This document shows positions 33,535-38,648 of a DNA stretch of 38,648 bases, in pieces. Every line of letters starts with the position of its first letter. The first letter of the stretch is position 1. Under the pieces are notes generated by a model. It was not told where the DNA came from and did no database searches. It saw only the letters and a program-made list of their open reading frames with translations. Origin of the DNA: JAVBPB01 sp031549965 (lineage in GTDB: Bacteria > Bacillota > Clostridia > Lachnospirales > Lachnospiraceae). Position numbers and translations under genes: made by a program. The stretch lies in assembly GCA_031549965.1 (NCBI GenBank), contig JAVBPB010000093.1, positions 1 through 38,648 of the forward strand, given 5' to 3'.

Positions 33535-34377
33535 ATGGCACATGTGCAATATTCTATAACTGATTATGACAAGAAATCAACTATTGAAAGTCTTTTATAT
33601 GTAAGCAACGCTACTTTTGGAGCAGATTGGATAAGTTTATTCCATAGTCATAGTTTTAGCGAGCTTTTTTATGTTTTAGAGGGTGAGGGTGTTTTTTGTT
33701 CTGAAGAAGATCGTATTCCTTTGAAAAAAGATACTTTAATTATTATTAATCCCAATATCAGGCACACTGAAACATCTTCTTCAACAAAACCCCTAAAATA
33801 TATTGTTTTAGGAATTGATAACCTTCAGTTTAATTTTAATCAAGAAGGGGATTTAAATAATTACAGTACCTTTGATATGCAGCCTTACAGTCATATAATC
33901 CTTCCCCTTCTGCATTCCATGCTTGAAGAAGTCAGGCATAAAAATAATTCTTACGAACAGATTTGCCAACATTTTTTAAGTATCTTATTATTAAAAATTA
34001 CGAGAATTACAGGAGATACTTTTTCTTTATTTACACATAGAGACATACCAAGTGAATGTGAATATATTAAACAATATATTGATTCTAATTATCACGAAGA
34101 TATTACCTTAGAAAAACTATCCGACCTTGCTCACCGCAATAAATATTATATGTCCCATATGTTTTCTGAATCTTATGGAATATCTCCCATTAATTATCTT
34201 TTAGAAAGACGTATACTTCATAGCAAGAATTTACTTAGGAATTCCGATAATAGTATCACCGAGATTGCCCAAATGACTGGTTTTTCTTCGTCTAACTATT
34301 TCACCCAGTCATTTAAAAAGAGTACCGGTTTAACTCCTCGAAAATATAGATTAAATCAAACTGCCAATGATGAATAA
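33535..34377 (+). CDS. AraC-family transcriptional regulator with cupin domain
   Basis: A 280-residue regulator. The N-terminal cupin-like sensor (about 20-110: HSHSFSELFYVLEGEGVF) is followed by two helix-turn-helix units at about 175-275, with the AraC signature IAQMTGFSSSNYFTQSFKKSTGLTP near the end. AGGAGG lies 7 nt before the ATG. It is divergent from the GH112 operon across 263 bases and convergent with galE, so it most likely controls the galacto-N-biose genes in response to a sugar. The inducer is unknown. Confidence 0.93.
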   Translation: MAHVQYSITDYDKKSTIESLLYVSNATFGADWISLFHSHSFSELFYVLEGEGVFCSEEDRIPLKKDTLIIINPNIRHTETSSSTKPLKYIVLGIDNLQFNFNQEGDLNNYSTFDMQPYSHIILPLLHSMLEEVRHKNNSYEQICQHFLSILLLKITRITGDTFSLFTHRDIPSECEYIKQYIDSNYHEDITLEKLSDLAHRNKYYMSHMFSESYGISPINYLLERRILHSKNLLRNSDNSITEIAQMTGFSSSNYFTQSFKKSTGLTPRKYRLNQTANDE

Positions 34378-34393
34378 CCAGCTTTTTGTTTAC

Positions 34394-35413
34394 TTAAGGG
34401 TTTACATAGCCCTCCGGATTGTTCCTTTGCCACCTAAAAGAATCCTCGCACATTTTTTCCATATCATACTGCGTTTGAAAGTCTAACTCATCTTTTGCCT
34501 TATAGACATCTGCATAGCAAGAAGCAATATCTCCCGGTCTTTTTTCTGATATTTTATATGGTATCTTTGTTTGACTGGCTTTTTCATAGGCTTTTATAAC
34601 TTCAAGTACACTGTACCCATTTCCAGTGCCAAGATTATATATGTTTACGCCTGATTTATCTTTAATTTTTTTTAATGCTTTTACGTGACCTACTGCTAAG
34701 TCCATTACATGTATATAATCACGTACTCCCGTTCCGTCTATTGTATTATAGTCATCTCCAAACACGTTAAGATATGGTAATTTACCAACTGCCACCTGTG
34801 CTATATATGGCACCAAATTATTAGGTATACCTTTCGGATCTTCCCCTATTAAACCACTTTCATGTGCACCTATAGGATTGAAATAACGCAATATTACAAT
34901 ATTCCATTCTTTATCTGCAACATAAAAATCTGTTAAAATCTGCTCCAGCATTGATTTAGTATGCCCATATGGATTAGTTATATTTCCTTTTGGGCATTTT
35001 TCAGTTATTGGAATAAACAAAGGATCCCCATAAACTGTTGCTGATGAACTAAAAATTATATTTTTTACATTATGCTTTCTCATTACCTGAGTAAGAATTA
35101 AAGTTCCAGTTATATTGTTATGATAATATTTAAAAGGATCCCGAACTGATTCTCCAACAGCTTTAAGACCGGCAAAGTGTATAACACATTCAATATCTTC
35201 CTTAGAAAATATTTTATCAAGCCCCTCTTCATCCAGTATATCAACTTTATAGAATGGTATTTTTACCTTTGTAATCTGCTCAACCCTTTTAAGAGATTCT
35301 TCACTGGAATTACACAGATTATCAACAACGACTACATCATATCCTGCATTAATAAGCTCAATACATGTGTGACTTCCAATATATCCTGCACCGCCTGTTA
35401 CTAATATTTTCAT
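34394..35413 (-). CDS. galE: UDP-glucose 4-epimerase
   Basis: A 339-residue short-chain dehydrogenase-type epimerase. The NAD site is GGAGYIG (7-13); the catalytic set is Ser124 (SSSATVYG), Tyr149 and Lys153 (NPYGHTK). It interconverts UDP-Gal and UDP-Glc, and in these pathways often UDP-GalNAc and UDP-GlcNAc. The start at 35413 gives the family-standard MKILVTGG; an in-frame ATG at 35425 has its purine-rich site too close. It is the last gene of the nucleotidyltransferase-nahK-galE operon. Confidence 0.96.
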   Translation of the reverse strand: MKILVTGGAGYIGSHTCIELINAGYDVVVVDNLCNSSEESLKRVEQITKVKIPFYKVDILDEEGLDKIFSKEDIECVIHFAGLKAVGESVRDPFKYYHNNITGTLILTQVMRKHNVKNIIFSSSATVYGDPLFIPITEKCPKGNITNPYGHTKSMLEQILTDFYVADKEWNIVILRYFNPIGAHESGLIGEDPKGIPNNLVPYIAQVAVGKLPYLNVFGDDYNTIDGTGVRDYIHVMDLAVGHVKALKKIKDKSGVNIYNLGTGNGYSVLEVIKAYEKASQTKIPYKISEKRPGDIASCYADVYKAKDELDFQTQYDMEKMCEDSFRWQRNNPEGYVNP

Positions 35414-35437
35414 AGTCCCTTTCATTCCTTTCCGATT

Positions 35438-36553
35438 CTAAAAATACCTCTCTACTATTTTGTTCATTTCATCCCATTTTGTTTCCATATCCGAAACCAA
35501 CTTTAATTGTGTTCTGCATCTATCTAAATTATGATCTTTTCTATGGATTCTAAAGTAAGTATCTCCTTGCAAGTAATCTGTCAGAAAGCGAGTCCCAACT
35601 TCAAATGTCATTACCTTAGCACCAACCGGTAATAGCTGGAGTTCGGTTTTTGTAAGACCTCCATTACAGCCTTTAATAAAACCTTTTGTATACAATTCAA
35701 AAAGTTCTAAATCACACCAGATATTATCTAAATTAGTTTCATCCTCCGACCCTGTGCTTGCACCAAAACGAATTGAATCACCAAAATCATTTACAGATAG
35801 CCCCGGCATAACTGTATCCAAGTCAATAACGCAAATTCCTTTTCCTGTTTTTTTATCCAGCATAATGTTATTTAGCTTAGTATCATTATGCGTTACCCTT
35901 ATAGGAATCGCATTTAGTTTAAGTGCATCTCCCAGAATTTCTGATACATCTTTTCTATTAAGGATAAAATCTATTTCTTTTTTTACATTTATTGCTCTAT
36001 TACATACATCTAATCTCACTGCTTCTATAAATGTTTCAAATCTTTTTTTTGTGTCATGGAATCCCTTAATTGTTTCACAAAGTGTGTCTGCCGGAAAATC
36101 AGACAGTAAATATTGAAACCCTCCAAATGCAACAGCACTCTCGTAAAAGTATTCAGGTTTTTCTGCTCTATCAAGACTTAGTGCATCTTCTATGAATATG
36201 TAAGCTCTCCAGTATTCCCCCTTTTCATCAACAAAATAGCTTTTGCCCTCCTTAGTAGGAATAACATTCATAGTTTCACGTTCAGGGTCTCCACCTTTTT
36301 CTATTATTTTATTCCTAAGATATTTTGTTACTGAAAGGATATTTTCCATAACATCTTCCGGTTTTGTAAAAACAGTACGATTAATTCGTTGCAAAATGTA
36401 ACGTTTAATATCTCCATTAGAAATAATAAATTCCAACAAGTAGGTAAGATTTATATGACCATTTCCATAGCTTTGTGCATTAATTAATGTTCCATCAATG
36501 TCAAATTGTGCAACAATATTATAAAAAAAATCATTAATTTCTTGTCTTTCCAC
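35438..36553 (-). CDS. nahK: N-acetylhexosamine 1-kinase
   Basis: A 371-residue APH-fold kinase. The catalytic loop VTHNDTKLNNIML and the metal-binding VIDLDTVMPG match NahK/LnpB of the galacto-N-biose pathway, as does the N-terminal GNGHINLTY. It phosphorylates GlcNAc/GalNAc at the anomeric position using ATP. I chose the GTG at 36553 because GGAGG lies 7 nt upstream; the in-frame ATG at 36568 would contain that site. It begins 2 bases after the nucleotidyltransferase stop. Confidence 0.92.
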   Translation of the reverse strand: MERQEINDFFYNIVAQFDIDGTLINAQSYGNGHINLTYLLEFIISNGDIKRYILQRINRTVFTKPEDVMENILSVTKYLRNKIIEKGGDPERETMNVIPTKEGKSYFVDEKGEYWRAYIFIEDALSLDRAEKPEYFYESAVAFGGFQYLLSDFPADTLCETIKGFHDTKKRFETFIEAVRLDVCNRAINVKKEIDFILNRKDVSEILGDALKLNAIPIRVTHNDTKLNNIMLDKKTGKGICVIDLDTVMPGLSVNDFGDSIRFGASTGSEDETNLDNIWCDLELFELYTKGFIKGCNGGLTKTELQLLPVGAKVMTFEVGTRFLTDYLQGDTYFRIHRKDHNLDRCRTQLKLVSDMETKWDEMNKIVERYF

Positions 36554-36555
36554 AA

Positions 36556-37476
36556 TTATTCCTCCCATAATTTTTCTGGATATAATCCTTGTTCTTTAAA
36601 TTTTTGTATAGCACTTACAACTACTGCTTTATCTTCCTTATAGGTCACGCCATACCATTTATCTGGTGAAATCTGTACTTGTACCCTTGCTTTATCTTCT
36701 TTCAAGAGTTCATCAACTACAGAAGGCAGAAAAAATTCACATTTTAGTGGATTTGATTTTATGTTGCTATTTAAAAATATTGGAAAACGGTTCTTTAATT
36801 CCTTTAAAATACTATTAGAAAATCCCCACATATTCATAGAAACAATGCTTTCTACACTAATGTCAGCCCAAGTATCATCCTCCTGTAAATAAGCCGCATG
36901 ATTATCCCTTTTTTCAATATGAGTTCTTTCTTTAATATCTAAAAGATATCCCTCATCATCTATCTCACATACACCTCTTGCCACGTGACCATGATCTGTT
37001 AAAGTATTTTTAAGTTTGTAGCCTATCATTGAATACTGATAAACCTTATCGTCAGCCTTTTGTGATAAGCTGTCAAAAAGGATTTGAAATGCATGTGCTC
37101 CATAATAATCATCTGCATTAATAACACCAAATGGCCCATCCACTACATTTTCACAACATAAAATAGCATGACCTGTTCCAAAAGGTTTAGTTCTTCCATC
37201 AGGAACAAAAAAACCTTCCGGTAAATAATCTAATTCCTGATATGCATATGAAACATCTACTTGCTTACTAATACGGTTACCAATGATTTCTTTAAAATCT
37301 TCTTCATCTTTCTTTTTAATAATAAATACGATTTTTTTAAAGCCTGCTTTTATTGCATCATAAATAGAAAAATCAATAATAAGATGACCCTTATCATCTA
37401 TTGGATCAATTTGTTTTCTTCCTCCATAACGGCTTCCCATTCCTGCTGCCATAATAACCAATACTGGTTTTTCCAT
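36556..37476 (-). CDS. Sugar-phosphate nucleotidyltransferase of the galacto-N-biose pathway
   Basis: A 306-residue NTP_transferase protein. The N-terminal MAAGMGSRYGGRKQIDPI is the nucleotide-binding signature and VINADDYYG holds the metal-binding Asp pair. The start at 37476 has AAGGAG 8 nt upstream. In bifidobacteria the uridylyl step on hexose-1-phosphate is done by a different UTP-hexose-1-P uridylyltransferase (LnpC); here this gene stands in its place with NahK and GalE. It probably makes UDP-Gal or UDP-HexNAc from the 1-phosphate. Exact substrate and nucleotide are inferred. Confidence 0.85.
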   Translation of the reverse strand: MEKPVLVIMAAGMGSRYGGRKQIDPIDDKGHLIIDFSIYDAIKAGFKKIVFIIKKKDEEDFKEIIGNRISKQVDVSYAYQELDYLPEGFFVPDGRTKPFGTGHAILCCENVVDGPFGVINADDYYGAHAFQILFDSLSQKADDKVYQYSMIGYKLKNTLTDHGHVARGVCEIDDEGYLLDIKERTHIEKRDNHAAYLQEDDTWADISVESIVSMNMWGFSNSILKELKNRFPIFLNSNIKSNPLKCEFFLPSVVDELLKEDKARVQVQISPDKWYGVTYKEDKAVVVSAIQKFKEQGLYPEKLWEE

Positions 37477-37485
37477 AAATATCAC

Positions 37486-37830
37486 TCCTTATTTTTAACC
37501 TTTACGTATATGCACAAATTATTACTTTAGGGTGCATAAAAACTATGGATAATTTAAATTTTGTATAAAATGTTGCTTTTAATAAAACATTAGAATCACA
37601 CTTTTTTTGCTTGCCTTTTTGATTTTTTGGGCAGACTTGTGATGATTTCCGCCTTATTATTCATGATTATTAACAATTATCAATGGTATTATCTGTTTTG
37701 GATGTGCCATTTGTACAATTGTTGTTTTTAGTATATTTCTTTGCAGGTCTTAATTCTACCTAATTGTTGCTGAAAATATTATATTTCTTGCTTTTTGTGG
37801 GATTTGAATTTGCTAAGTATTAATTTTTGA
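37486..37830. other. Gene-less AT-rich upstream region
   Basis: No credible reading frame. It holds the upstream region of the nucleotidyltransferase operon, including a small inverted repeat ATGCAC (37510-37515)/GTGCAT (37532-37537) close to the start, which could be an operator. No clear -35/-10 pair stands out. Confidence 0.5.
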
Positions 37831-38097
37831 ATACTAAACAAGGCATATCGAGTAGAGCCTACTTTAGTTACTCTTGGGGAGACAAATGGTAAGATAGATT
37901 TTATCGAAGTTCGTATTTATGACTGCGACCGTACAATCTGCGATTGTCTAAAGAATATGAACAAGATGGATAAAGAAATTTTCAATAAGACGATTCAAGA
38001 TTATGTGAAAGATTCCAAGAAGTATATCCCTAACTTGATGAAATATGCAAAGGAACTCAGAGTTCAAAAGAGGGTAAAAGATTTGATTGGAGTGTGA
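37831..38097 (+). pseudogene. C-terminal remnant of an AbiEi-family antitoxin
   Basis: An 88-codon open stretch without a start codon at its head (in-frame TGA at 37828). It encodes a recognisable AbiEi C-terminus: DCDRTICDCLKNMNKMDKEIFNKTI, then a helical part ending KRVKDLIGV. Family proteins usually end in GVWL; here the codon after GV is TGA where TGG would restore GVWL before the TAA at 38101. An overlapping TAATG then opens a frame (MTDVENRSNRL) that stops after 14 codons, where the toxin gene should be. The N-terminal half of the antitoxin and the toxin are missing, so this is a decayed type IV toxin-antitoxin locus. Confidence 0.8.
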
Positions 38098-38263
38098 TTG
38101 TAATGACTGATGTTGAAAATCGGAGCAATAGACTTTACATATATTAAAATATGCATTTAATCTAATGATATTTTAATCTTTTTATAATTAAATTAACATT
38201 AATCTATTCTATAATTATTATATATTAATGTTAGGTTTTATTATAAATTTGGGAGGAATTAAC

Positions 38264-38467
38264 ATGAAACTATTATTTTTACCGTTTGTTATATTGTGGG
38301 GCATTATGGAGTTTTTTCTCAATCTTCTTGGACGGTTGCTAGCTTTGATTGTTGGTATTGTTTTAATAATTATAGGCCTAGTTTTAACACTTACTATTGT
38401 ATGTTCAATTATTGGAATACCTTTATTAATATTTGGATTTTTACTTATGCTTAGATCTATTTTTTAA
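38264..38467 (+). CDS. Small hydrophobic membrane protein
   Basis: A 67-residue protein, almost wholly hydrophobic, with two long helices (about 3-45 broken at GRLL, and 48-65) and little charge. The start at 38264 has GGGAGG 7 nt upstream; the longer frame from 38228 has none. I do not recognise the family. It stands alone between the toxin-antitoxin remnant and the right repeat. Confidence 0.55.
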   Translation: MKLLFLPFVILWGIMEFFLNLLGRLLALIVGIVLIIIGLVLTLTIVCSIIGIPLLIFGFLLMLRSIF

Positions 38468-38495
38468 TATCATAAAAGTTCCCCCCGCACCGAAG

Positions 38496-38648
38496 GAGGC
38501 CACTGAAAAAGTCCTTTCAACACGGTAAATTAATTTTTTAGATGAATATGAGTGTATATATATCCAATTGTTTGCCTTACCCTCCTTCAGCATGTTTTTT
38601 AAAAGCCTTTGCAAGCAAAGTCTTGACAAAACATAAACGCTTCGACGG
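38496..38648. mobile_element. Right-edge repeat, probable insertion-sequence end
   Basis: Begins with GAGGCCACTGAAAAAGTCC. Bases 38496-38570 are the near-exact reverse complement of 77-150, and bases 38584-38648 repeat 1-66 in direct orientation. The element continues past the window. A direct module together with an inverted module means that the two edges are not simply the same end in opposite orientation. Confidence 0.6.

Noticed and set aside
33440..37797. Similar strings ATAT-x-TCTTGCTTTTT at 33440 and 37781 as shared AraC sites
   Set aside because: Low-complexity AT-rich sequence, not found upstream of the binding-protein gene; too weak without motif statistics.
1..38648. tRNA, rRNA, riboswitch or CRISPR array
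   Set aside because: No cloverleaf-like T-loop motifs, rRNA conserved segments, regularly spaced repeats or known riboswitch core sequences were recognised on either strand.

Overview
The window looks like chromosomal DNA of a spore-forming, low-GC Firmicute, most likely a gut member of the Lachnospiraceae/Clostridia. The signs are very AT-rich intergenic DNA, AGGAGG-type ribosome binding sites, an alpha/beta-type small acid-soluble spore protein, the gene order tig-clpP-clpX-lon-ysxC, and a mucin O-glycan (galacto-N-biose) utilisation cluster. No rRNA, tRNA or CRISPR array was seen. Both window edges carry the same two repeat modules: a 65-base direct repeat and a 75-base inverted module ending in GAGGCCACTGAAAAAGTCC. 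These look like insertion-sequence ends and may be why the sequence stops where it does.

Left part (1-9.4 kb, nearly all minus strand): an orphan ABC-2 type membrane protein beside the left repeat, a zinc-ribbon membrane protein overlapping ysxC, then lon, clpX, clpP and tig (protein quality control). Next come a 33-bp perfect inverted repeat forming a large hairpin, a small secreted protein with two internal repeats, and the spore protein gene.

Middle part (9.5-18.8 kb) is the most unusual. An agr-type quorum-sensing locus (AgrA-like LytTR regulator, AgrC-like kinase, AgrD propeptide, AgrB protease, two small membrane proteins) lies next to what I read as an uncharacterised ribosomally made peptide system. 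That system has two small precursors (36 and 37 aa) with the same leader ending in EVTAP but different hydrophobic cores, an intercistronic hairpin, a winged-helix/M50 site-2-type protease, an E1/ThiF-like adenylating enzyme fused to a membrane domain, and a NatAB-like ABC exporter. Divergent from it is an ABC ATPase homologue that has lost Walker A, signature, Walker B and H-loop residues and has no ordinary start codon.

Right part (18.9-37.5 kb): a sodium:alanine-type symporter; a DUF11-like protein overlapping a very Cys-rich ORF in the +1 frame; then a ~12-kb operon of secreted GH101 endo-alpha-N-acetylgalactosaminidase, a small membrane protein, a three-component ABC sugar importer without its ATPase, and GH112 galacto-N-biose/lacto-N-biose phosphorylase. 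An AraC regulator is divergent from GH112. A second minus-strand operon supplies a sugar nucleotidyltransferase, NahK-type kinase and GalE. Together these can release core-1 disaccharide from mucin, import it, phosphorolyse it to Gal-1-P and GalNAc, and feed the Gal-1-P and phosphorylated hexosamine into UDP-sugar metabolism. The last 1.1 kb holds a decayed AbiEi-type antitoxin remnant, a small membrane protein and the right repeat.
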